Shown one piece after another: positions 21,728 through 32,824 of a stretch of 64,000 nt of DNA (positions are counted from its first letter, which is position 1; each line of letters starts with the position of its first letter). The DNA comes from Macrocystis pyrifera (Eukaryota > Sar > Phaeophyceae > Laminariales > Laminariaceae), in the NCBI GenBank assembly GCA_031763025.1, contig JASSKH010000002.1, positions 17,210,468 to 17,274,467 on the forward strand. The letters run 5' to 3'. A program made the position numbers and the translations under genes. The notes beneath the pieces were generated by a model that worked only from the letters and a program-made list of their open reading frames with translations, ran no database searches and was not told the origin of the DNA.

Positions 21728-24598
21728 TCCCCCCTACTCAATATACACGACCATACTCATATCCCCCCTGCTCCTGTGCATGAGCAACATACCCCTCAGC
21801 TCTGTACATGAAAATGTACGACATCGCAGGGCTGATACATCTCAATAAAAAGATCAACTCGAATCAAACTCAGAAAGTCAAAAATCCAATCTGTAACCCA
21901 AAAATCAAATTCTTGAATCAACACTCAAACCCTCAAAATCAGTATTCAAATGCTCAAATCCCCAGCCTCTCTGTTGCAAACACATAAAACTCTCGAAATC
22001 CAATGCCAGGTAAAACGGCATTCTTCTCGGACTCAGTCAGGTAAAACGGCATTTTCCGCGGAATTGGTCAAAAGATATTCAGTGGAATCTCGTCGACTTA
22101 GTACAGTGATCTCCGGGGCCCTCCCCTCGCCAAACGCTACTGGTGTCTACAGGCACACTATCATAATCATTCGTATTGTCTCCAGCGCGCACGCTCGAAA
22201 AGATCAACTTGCGAATTCGGCGAGACTTCAACTCCCGACCCACCCTAGGGAATTATATAGCACTACCTGCCAGACCACTCAGTCAGTACTGACTTTGAAC
22301 AAAAGCACAAATTTCCAAGAACCAAAAAAAATCAAACTGTCAATTCCCGAAGTACTACCCAAACCTTCCAAATCAGAAAACATTTCCTATGGACCGCACA
22401 CGCCCCCAGGCGCTTCATAGTCTCTCTTCAACCTTATCCAAAAAAAAAATTCCCTCTATTTCATGAGGAATTAATGCAAATCATATAAAACATCACAGTA
22501 GTCATACTCATCAGAATAAAAATTAAGCCAAGAAAATAAATGCCAGAGATCGCAAGGAACCCCGTTCCCTCGGACAAGGGTCTCCCCTTGCCCCCTACTC
22601 CCGCCATAGATACACAGATCGCGACGGTAATGCGAGATAGCATACATTCCTTCACTTGAATTTTATTTGACGTGGGGACTACTCGAAAACACCAAAATCC
22701 TCCAAAACCCAGACTCAAACCAATTCAATCAAGGTGAAACAATATATTGGCCTTACTCCAACCTCTTTCCGGTAATCAACATACAGCCTTCCCTATGGTA
22801 GGTTCAACTGCATGAAATAGGAAAAATAGTAGATTGGCCTTCCAGATTTCAGTACCAATCTCAATATAATCTCAAAAATGAAAGACTCTGAAATTCCTCC
22901 ATCAGTCGAATACCAAATCAATATAATTCCCTCAACTATCATACCAGCTTGTCATTCGATAACCATGTACCACTCAAAGCCAATAGCCTCTCTTCTGTGG
23001 GCACACATTTAATGACATCCAAGAAAAGCGTCAAAGATCTCATTGACCAACACACTGCGGTCCCACAAGCCGGGTATGGGTATAGAGCACACCAGAGTTG
23101 TACGGTGAGATTCGACTCATTTCATGCAATAGGGCATGCCCAAAAACTATACCAGCGGATTTACCAATCTTCTCGTTTCTTAACTGTAAAATCACGAGAA
23201 AGTGCGCCGGTTCTTAATATTAATAGCTCCAAAATGTAATTTTTCGAGTTTCTTAACCCATGCAGAACTGAAAAACTGATCCCGACACTAATTCCAAGTA
23301 GTTTGTCCCCAAATACGTGGGACCAGTTCTTAAGGGGTTAACTCCAAAGGAAACTAATCATACGCGAGCATCAGGTATATATGCGTGATACCAGATTCCT
23401 GGTACCAAGTGAGACACCTGTCAGCTGAGTATACGGCTGCGGTATTATACACCCAAGTCGTCATATGATACGATCCTGCAGATATGTGAGAGATCAAGAT
23501 GGTTGATCGCTCAACAGTCAAAATGGCGGTAGAACTTGTGTCGGCAAGATCTGACTGGAAGAAGCCACACACAATTTCAAGCAAAAACGAACCACTACCT
23601 GCGCTTACACAGCAGTAGCAGTACCGAGCTAAATAATAAAAAAAGGCACAACAAAAACACTATCAATACCAACCGTTACCCAATATAATAGTACCACTAC
23701 AAACACACATCACGACCGTCGAGCATCCACCTCATTTTCTCCGTCCACCATGCCCGGTCGTGATTTGGTCCTCTCGTCAACCGTCCACCTGATGCAATCG
23801 ACGCAGTGCAGTCTCCAAGCAGACATTCGGCAAATCATCGACAGCGAAAGGGGGGAAAAGCAAGGGTACTCGAATGAGGGAATCTGGTGACTCTTCATCC
23901 TATCGGACGAAACGTTAATAGCTTGGTGATAGTTGGAAGAGAATATCACCCGCATGGCCTGTGTACACCTCAAATATTGTCTGTGGGGGGAGCAACCAGG
24001 GTCATGCAAACTATCAATCAAGATACCCGGTATTCCGTGTGAATTTCCGATGTGCTCAAACTGAACTCTCATACTACCCTCCCTAGTTTGTGCCCATCGC
24101 AAACATTATATATACCAGTCAAGTTTTCTATCCTCCAGCCGCGCTCGTCTCAGTAGTTTTTACTCGTATACGAACTGCGTTTTTGTTATCCAACACGTTA
24201 CGTGTATCGTATATTACGTGAATCGTACATACGTCCGGAACTTGATACGTATACTCGTAGATGAAAGCTCAAAGTTCCAAAAGTTGCAGTCACACACGCC
24301 ACGCATCAAATGGCCATCACCTCGCACCCCCACCCCACGAAGGTGCCGCTGCATGGGTCGTGCTACACACCAACCCAACAACTCAAAAACGAGATACCCG
24401 CATACAAAGATGTAAATATGTGAAATGCCGCAAACAGACACGTTGCTGTAGTTGGGCACAAGGGTTCATCACATACACCTCTTCCTGCTGTACTCGTGTC
24501 GATGCTCAACCAGAGCCCTCGACCAGTCAACCATAAAACAGACAGACGTCATAGTCCTGCAGCAGTGCGTCTCCAGAAAAACCTCAGTGAGGGAAGCT

Positions 24599-24628
24599 AT
24601 ACGTATACGTATACGTATACGTATACGT
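24599..24628. repeat. (TATACG)n microsatellite
   Basis: About five tandem hexamers, each self-complementary, inside the LTR element interior. Confidence 0.85.
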
Positions 24629-25212
24629 CTGTTCATCTCATTTCATTTCCAGTATTCCCAAATAAATCTGAATCTCCAGTGTTTGCAGATTCTCTCCTAC
24701 TCTCAAATCGATACACAATCAAATTAGAAACGAAAATCACCACAGCAGTCAATCAACAAAGCCAAACGTGCCTGGTGCGGACGTAAGTCCTTGCCGGTGG
24801 CGCCTCGATTCCTTCTCTTTCCTCCTCTCTCTTGGGGCACCGCATCCCGAACAGATGATGATGCAGACTCCTCCCCCTGCGCCCATGTTCACGCTCTCCC
24901 TCGACTCCTTCCTCGGGGGCAACGTCCCCCCCATCAACCACCTGCGGGCGTGGTGCTTCAGCAGTCCAGGCGGATTCTGCCAGAACGCTTTCAGCGTCGC
25001 TCCCGCGGTCTCCACGTCTCCACCGTCCCTCCCGGCTCCAGCCGGCCAAACTCTCTCTTTCATATAAAAATATACGTTCTACATTTATGTCGCCAGCGCG
25101 CAGCGAACCCACAGGTTCAGGCAGATGCCTGGCTATCCCGGGGTGTTGCAGCAGCGACGGTTACGCGGCGGTCGACACGACGGCGGCGGTAACGGTGCTT
25201 ACTGCATGCGCT

Positions 25213-25488
25213 TCATCGTCGCAACAAAAGTGCAGCAATCCTCTGACTGCCGACGTTGCTGACGGTGCTGCTGGAGCTGCTGCTGTCCCTGCAACTACTA
25301 CTCTCAGCGCCTTCGCCACCAGTGCCAAGCGATTCTACCAGGTCCGGCTCAAACTTGGCCCCGCTGGGATCGCTGCTGCTCTCCTGGTGCGGCATCTCCT
25401 CACTCTTCTCACACACACGTCCTTTCCTCCAGGACCTCGATCTCATCTTCAAAATACACACACACGCTGGCTCCCTCACGAAGCACAT
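25213..25488 (-). CDS. Gag-like remnant in the 4.39-kb LTR element
   Basis: About 91 codons. The segment PSGAKFEPDLVESLGTGGEG resembles PSSARREPKLVDPLGAGGRG in the gag-like protein of the Copia-type element at 58153-62497. A basic/acidic helical segment precedes it in both. The similarity, also visible at the DNA level, is the only clue to a gag-like role. Serine-rich low-complexity sequence follows. Confidence 0.4.
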   Translation of the reverse strand: MCFVREPACVCILKMRSRSWRKGRVCEKSEEMPHQESSSDPSGAKFEPDLVESLGTGGEGAESSSCRDSSSSSSTVSNVGSQRIAALLLRR

Positions 25489-25584
25489 CTAAAAAGAAAA
25501 GACATGCTGGAAGCAGGTTCCCGCCTCTTTTGGGTTGGCCTGGGCTACGCTTGCCAATAGAAGATCACCGGTCTCTCACTAGTG

Positions 25585-25851
25585 TGTTGATCGATCTCTA
25601 AAGGTATAGGCGCAGCTGGCGCGGGAACGCGTGGCTGACTCCAGACATGACACGGAACTCCTCCTATATTACATCCGAGCTGTCGAGTTGACTCGCCTCA
25701 CATGCAGTGTAGGGTTGCACCTGACGAGTGGCATTGGTGGGCACACATTACCCCGATATCCCAATACCCTACTGCCGGAATCCCTTTCCAGCGTGGAACT
25801 CCCCAATCTACCTATGGATCTTATATGTCGTGTATCTGAGTACAATCAACA
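25585..25851 (-). repeat. LTR (5' on minus) of the 4.39-kb element
   Basis: 267 bp, matches 21461-21727. A 120-bp piece of the same LTR family lies at 63294-63413. Confidence 0.9.
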
Positions 25852-27361
25852 GACTCACCTGCTCGCTTTGCGGTGTTGCCCGCAAGAAGGTCCTCGTTGT
25901 TGAAGTCGCCATTGCCTCCGCACCATCGTCCAGCGATAGCTTGTAAGATTCCGCCTGCGGATGATATACATGCCCAGCAACGCTAAATAATCGAAAGACG
26001 GTTCAGCAGACTCTGGCCGTGTATTGTCTTGGCATACACGCCCCCCCCCTCCCTCCCTCCCTCCCTCAGCAAACCCTCCTCCTTCCTGGGCAGCACGCTC
26101 GCCTCTACGGCTGCATGAAATCCCTCGTCACCGTCTGCTGCGATTTCCTGCAGGTGGGAGATAGGGCGCCGGTTCCGGGCGCTGCGTCCCGGCCTGCGGC
26201 AGTAGATATCGCATGTCGTTCTGTGCAACGCTTTCTCGTCGCTTGCCCGGCATTTCATGACACAGGTATTGGCGGCGACCTGGCGTACAGGACGAAGGCA
26301 CCTAGTGATGTTTCCCTCATGATCTTGACCGCTCCCCACAGCCCGACCAGCTGCGTCCGAGCTTCCCCGTGACAGAGAGCTTCACGCGCGGAGAGTAGCT
26401 GGTGCTATACAGGCGCACCTGTTTCGCGGATAGTGCATATACGAGACCTGTTTCGTGGAGAGGGGCGTAGACGAGGGCGGGAAGGACGAGGGTACTTCTG
26501 TGTGTAGCACTTGAGGGGCGCTGGGCGTTACGGTTTACGTATTGCAGTACCGACATATTCGATAGAGCTTTGACCGGCCACCGTATTTCCTCGATAATTC
26601 TTGAACCGGGGGTCAGGTCCTCAGGTGCAGGGAACGCAGAGGCGAGGCGATGGCGCACTTCGAGCCGACCATCGTTTTGCACAGAATGACCGAGTTGAAG
26701 GTATCATATAACCTTAGTCCCGTTGTGTGTCGTTGAGACGAGCGCTCGTACAGCGGGAGAACGAAATGGCGCTGTTCGGCAACTGCTTCCCCAGCAGGCA
26801 TGCCGTCATGGCGGCGTGTTATCGAGACGAGTATGCTACCAACTTCAACTTAGCGAGCGGGCGCAAGTGCAAGGTATTCGCCGCTTCTACGCTGCAGTTG
26901 TTGAAAGCCTGCGCAACATCCGTTTTGATCGCGATGCTAGTCAGCGCAAGGGGTCCATCGAGCAGAAAGGCGGTCGCCGTGCAAGTTGGTGCAAAGACAA
27001 AAAAAGAGTACAGGTACGTACTCCTGCCACAAAAAAGGGACACAGGAAAAAAAGTACCCAGATATTATTTTTCATAGCAATCGTGGTTGGCTACGCTCAC
27101 CTTAGTCGATCCTCGAGAGCAGTAGGGAACGTCTCCTGTGTGAACCCAGAAGGGACCCTCTGCAAGTGGAAGAGGAAGGGCGTGCCGCGATGGGGGAGTG
27201 CATTGATGGAGACGGACGACGGACGACCGGTCGAGGCGATGTCGAGCCTTGTAGAAAAAACAAACTGCGTCACTCGTTCTGACGAAACAGGCAAGTCTGC
27301 TCTTGACCACCGTGATAACACTGCCAAGTCGGTACCGGTAGTTGTTTAGCTATGCTCTGGG

Positions 27362-27930
27362 TCAAGCCTGTAACATAAAAACAGAGTAATACAACCCCAG
27401 TTCACCTGTGAGTACAACAGAATGGGCGGCTTCAAGCCGTTGCCCCAATAAATCCTGAGCCTGGTCTCGTAGGAGAGCTCGAGCTGCCTGGTCGGCTGCT
27501 TCCTGCTGCTGCCTGGTCGGTTGCTGTTGCTGCTGTTGCTGCTTCTGTTGCTGCTGCTGCTTCTGCTGCTGCTTGCTGTCGATAGTGCTGGCACTAGTGC
27601 TTCTGGCTACAGCGGCCTTCCCGTTGAAGTCGGTTGCTTTGCGAGTGCTGCTGCTGGAGGCCGTTGGTACTCTTCCTGGCACTGCTCTTCCTCTTCGGCG
27701 TCTGGAGCCTGACACGGAGAGCTCTGACTGCCTGGTCTGCTGCTGCTGCTGCTGCTGTGCTGCTGCTGCTGCTGCTGTGCCGCTACTGCTCTGCTGCTGA
27801 TGATGTGTTGGCGCCGCGAGAAAGGTGCCGCTCGTACACGAAACTTGACAGTCCAGTGAGCGGAATTCGAGCCTCGGGGTGATTTCGGGGTGATTTTGGC
27901 CTCTTGGCCAATATAAATCGTCGTAATCAA
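27362..27930 (-). pseudogene. Q-rich sequence of repeat unit B
   Basis: Counterpart of 9374-10051. It is open only in pieces and has shorter CAG tracts (27522-27577 and 27738-27780). The sequence between the tracts still matches copy A closely. Confidence 0.4.
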
Positions 27931-28023
27931 AAGTCGTAATCTATCTCGCTCGGTAAACCCCTTATATTATCAGGTATTGACCAATAGTAATGCGTCGTAA
28001 TCAAGAAAAATGCCCTACCTTTT

Positions 28024-28960
28024 GTCGCTGTGCCTGGCATGAGAGGCGAGCCGCCTTTACCACTGACCTGAACCAATATCTAGGATAAAGTATAGGAATC
28101 GGGGAATGCCATGTGGCTACCGTGTGGTTCCATCATTACGAAGAGGGTGTTCGATTCAAATAGCGCTAATTTATCCGGGGGGGTGATAATGAAAGCCCCG
28201 AAAACGCGGCGGGATTTTGATTTTTGTTTTTTTAGCTGCTGGGCGCTGCCTCGCCACGCTGCCACGCTGTGCGCGCTGCCATTTGCCGGCTCTGGCTCTC
28301 GTTCCCACCACGAGGGTATACTGAGCGAACTGACCAGGTAGCAAAAATCATTGCTGTCGTGCCTTCTTGTGAAATATGTATCTCTTTTGAGGTCGATATG
28401 AGCCAACGACCTATCTGTACTGTCTGCTGTTGGACGTTGCTGCTGCTGTACGTAGGTCAACCCAAGCCGATTGCATCCCGTGTGGGGGTGGCTGCCCTGA
28501 ACGACTGCTTGCTTTCATCGCTTTTTGTATGGTTGTTGCAGTCCTGGGTTCCTATGTGTACCGCTGCTATATGAAAGATCGATCGATAAGCTAAGAAAGA
28601 CAGGGTCGGTGTCGTTGGTGTGAGCGTTGCCTAGAGCTACTGGTGTACGTATGTACAACTACTACAGCAGTACTTGTAGTAGTACAGCAGTACGTAGGAC
28701 TCCCGCGACCAACCTTGCAGGCCACGATGGACAGAGTTGCGTCTACTCCCGCTCCTATTGTTGTAGCGGCGCAGCATGAAATGTATTTGAAATATATGCA
28801 TTGCAGTTATTGCTGAACATCCCGCAGTATATACGCTCTTCGTTGTGCTGCCATGTGTAATAAAGCACGGCAAGAACACCGCCGCCGCAATTGGTACCTC
28901 GTACGTACGTCTGGTATTCTTGCGGGTATGTGCGTTTCACTGCTATACCGTAACTAAGGA
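28024..28960. other. Spacer before the satellite; no gene supported
   Basis: Starts with a 15-bp phrase (28033-28047, CCTGGCATGAGAGGC) identical to the chromovirus LTR/interior junction at 10803-10817. The 28063-28107 stretch recurs in inverted orientation near 53496-53540. A 126-codon minus frame (28080-28460) has no recognisable domain. Short GTAC/CAGCAG-rich tracts lie at 28640-28700. Confidence 0.45.
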
Positions 28961-31900
28961 CGCCCGAGCATGTCTATGTGGGAGCTGCGATGTAGAGTAT
29001 GACAAAGACAAAGGTTGTTAGTTATTCGACGCGCCGGTCACAAGTTAAACAACAGTGACGAATATTATCGTACGGACAAGCGGCAGGGTAACGGGTAAAA
29101 ACGCGTTTTCGACCTGATTAACGACCTTTAGCGCGCCGTACAAACAAGCACGCGCGTATTTGGAGGTCTTGTCGCCCGAGCATGGCTGTGTGGAGTATGG
29201 AAAACGCAAATGTTGTTGGTTAATCGACATGAACGCGCCGTTTTCAAGTTAATCGACAGTGTCAAATATTATCCAATGGACGAGTGTAGGGTAACAGGAA
29301 AAAACCGCGTTTTCGACCTGGTTAACGACATTTAGCGCGCCGTACAAACATGCGAGCGCGTATTTGGAGGTCTTGTCGCCTGAGCATGTCTACGTGGTGT
29401 ATGAAAAACACAATATTGTTGGTCAATCGACAAGAACGCGCCGGTGACACGTTAATCAACGTTGACGACTATTTCTGTGCGGGCAAGCGGTAGGGTAACG
29501 GGTAACAACGTATTTTCGACCTGATTCACGACCCTTAGCGCACCATACCAAAACGCGAGCACGTATTTGGAGCGCTTGTCGCCCGGGCATGTCTACGTGG
29601 AGCATGAAAAACACAAATGCTGTTGGTTAATCGATATGAACGCGCCGATCACAAGTTAATCAACAGTGCGACATATTATCCATCGGACAAGTGGTAGGGT
29701 AACGGGTACCAATGCGCTTTTGACCTGGTTCACGACCTTTAGCGCGCCGTACGAACAAGCGAGCGCGTATATGGAGCTCTTGTCGCCCGAGCATGTCTAC
29801 GTGGAGCATGAAAAACACAAATGTTGTAGGTTAATCGACATGGACGCGCCGGTCACAAGTTAATCAACAGTGCCAAATATGATCCTACGGACAAGCGTTT
29901 TCGGCCTGGTAAACAAACGTTAGCGCGCCGTACAAACAAGCGAGCGCGTAAATTGAGGTCTTGTCGCCCGAGCATGGCCGCATGGGGTCTGAAAAACACA
30001 AATGATGCTGATTAATCGACATGAAGGCGCCGTTTACAAGTTGATTGACAGTGTCAAATATTATCCTACCCACAAGTGGTAGGGCAAAAAAACAAAAAAA
30101 AACGCGTTTTTGACCTGGGTGCCGACGTTTAACTCGCCGTACCAACAAGCGAGCGCGTATTTGGAGGTCCCGTCGCCTGAGCATGTCAACGTGGAGCATG
30201 AAGAACACAAATGTTATTGGTCAATCGATATGAACGCGCCCATCACCAGTTAATCGACAGTGTCAAATATTATCCTACGGACGAGTGGTAGGGTAACAGG
30301 GAAAAACGCGTTTTTGACCTGGGTACCGACGTTTCACGCGCCGTACGAACAAGCGAGCGCGTATTTGGAGGTCTTGTCGCCTGAGCATGTCTACGTGGAG
30401 CATGAAAAACACAAATGTTGTTGGTCAATCGATGTGAACGCGCCGATCACAAATTAATCGACAGTGTCAAATATTATCCTACGGACAAGTGGCAGGGTAA
30501 CAGGAAAAAAAACGCGTCTTTGACCTGGGTACCGACGTTTCACGCGCCGTACGAACAAGCGAGCGCGTATTTGAAGGTCTTGTCGCCCGAGCATGCCTAC
30601 GTGGAGCACGAAAAACACAAATGTTGTTGGTCAATCGATATGAACGCGCCGATCACAAGTTAATCGACAGTGTCAAATATTATCCTACGGACGAGTCGTA
30701 GGTAACGGGTAAAAACGCGTTTTCGACCTGGATACCAACGTTTCACGCGCCGTACGAACAAGCGAGCGCGTATTTGGAGGACTTGTCGCCCGAACATGTC
30801 TACGTGGTGTATGAAAAACACAAATGTTGTTGGTCAATCGACATGAACGCGCCGATCACAAGTTAATCAACAGTGACAAATATTATCCTACGGACAAGTG
30901 GTAGGGTAACGGGTAAAAACGCGTTTTCGGCCTGGTAAACGACCTTTAGAGCACAGTACGAACAAGCGAGCGCGTATTTGGAGGTCTTGTCGCCCGAGCA
31001 AGTCTACGTGGAGCATGAAAAACACAAATGTTGTTCGTTAATCGACATGAACGCGCCGTTTACAAGTTTATCGACTGTGTCAAATATTATCCTACGGACA
31101 AGTGGTAGGGTAAAAAAAAAAAAAACGCGTTTTTGACCTGGGTACCGACGTTTAACGCGCCGCACCAACAAGCGAGCGCGTACTTGGGGGTCCCGTCGCC
31201 CGAGCATGTCAACGTGGAGCATGAAGAACACAAATGGTATTGGTCAATCGATATGAACGCGCCGATCACAAGTTAATTGACAGTGTCAATATTTATCCTA
31301 CGGACGAGTGGTAGGGTAACAGGAAAAAAAAAACGCGTTTTTGACCTGGGTACGGACGTTTCACGCGCCGTACGAACAAGCGAGCGCGTATTTGGAGGTC
31401 TTGCTGCCCGAGCAAGTCTACGTGGGGCATGAAAAACACAAATGTTGTTCGTTAATCGACATGAACGCGCCGTTTACAAGTTTATCGATTGTGTCAAATA
31501 TTATCCTACGGACAAGTGGCAGGGTAACAGGGAAAAAAAAAAAACGCGTTTTTGACCTGGGTGCCGACGTTTCACGCGCCGTACGAATAAGCGAGCGCGT
31601 ATTTGGAGGTCTTGTCGCCCGAGCATGTCTACGTGGAGCACGAAAAACACAAATGTTGTTGGTCAATCGATATGGACGCGCCGATCACAAGTTAATCAAC
31701 AGTGACAAATATTATCCTACGGACGAGTCGTAGGGTAAAAGGAAAAAAAAAAAAAAAAAAACGCGTTTTTGACCTGGGTACCGACGTTTCACGCGCCGTA
31801 CGAACAAGCGAGCGCGTATTTGGAGGTCTTGTCGCCTGAGCATGTCTACGTGGTGTATGAAAAACACAAATGTTGTTGGTCAATCGACATGAACACGCCG

Positions 31901-32790
31901 ATCACAAGTTAATCAACAGTGTCAAATATTATCCTACGGACAAGTGGTAGGGTAACGGGTAAAAAAAAACGCGTTTTCGGCCTGGTAAACGAGCTTTAGA
32001 GCACAGTACGAACAAGCGAGCGCGTATTTGGAGGTCTTGCCGCCCGAGCAAGTCTACGTGGAGCATGAAAAACACAAATGTTGTTCGTTAATCGACATGA
32101 ACGCGCCGTTTACAAGTTTATCGACTGTGTCAAATATTATCCTACGGACAAGTGGTAGGGTAAAAAAAAAAAAAACGCGTTTTTGACCTGGGTACCGACG
32201 TTTAACGCGCCGCACCAACAAGCGAGCGCGTACTTGGGGGTCCCGTCGCCCGAGCATGTCAACGTGGAGCATGAAGAACACAAATGGTATTGGTCAATCG
32301 ATATGAACGCGCCGATCACAAGTTAATTGACAGTGTCAATATTTATCCTACGGACGAGTGGTAGGGTAACAGGAAAAAAAAAAACGCGTTTTTGACCTGG
32401 GTACGGACGTTTCACGCGCCGTACGAACAAGCGAGCGCGTATTTGGAGGTCTTGCTGCCCGAGCAAGTCTACGTGGGGCATGAAAAACACCAATGTTGTT
32501 CGTTAATCGACATGAACGCGCCGTTTACAAGTTTATCGATTGTGTCAAATATTATCCTACCCACAAGTGGTAGGGTAAAAAACAAAGAAAAACGCGTTTT
32601 TGACCTGGGTGCCGACGTTTCACGCGCCGTACGAATAAGCGAGCGCGTATTTGGAGGTCTTGTCGCCCGAGCATGTCTACGTGGAGCACGAAAAACACAA
32701 ATGTTGTTGGTCAATCGATATGGACGCGCCGATCACAAGTTAATCAACAGTGACAAATATTATCCTACGGACGAGTCGTAGGGTAAAAGG

Positions 32791-32824
<34 letters not shown>

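Larger units (their letters stand above)
21461..25851 (-). mobile_element. Young LTR element with no visible pol, 4.39 kb
   Basis: Two 267-bp LTRs that look identical (21461-21727, 25585-25851; ends TGTTGAT...ATCAACA) with a 5-bp target duplication GACTC (21456-21460, 25852-25856). A GTAGGGGGGA tract read on the minus strand abuts the left LTR and looks like a polypurine tract, so the element most likely reads on the minus strand. The 3.86-kb interior shows no protease, RT or integrase in any frame. A gag-like stretch lies near its 5' end (about 25213-25488). This fits a non-autonomous element (LARD-like) mobilised by a relative. Identical LTRs mean a very recent insertion. Confidence 0.88.
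19323..28023. repeat. 4.5-kb repeat unit, copy B (interrupted by an LTR element)
   Basis: The same unit as 5575-10144 in the same orientation, starting directly at the edge of the chromovirus 5' LTR. Left part 19323-21460, right part 25852-28023. The 4.39-kb LTR element sits between them at a GACTC site that is intact in copy A (near 7713-7717). It lacks the 241 bp found at 9073-9313 in A. By eye A and B differ by only a few percent, mostly point changes and microsatellite length. Coding-like stretches are more decayed than in A. Confidence 0.85.
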
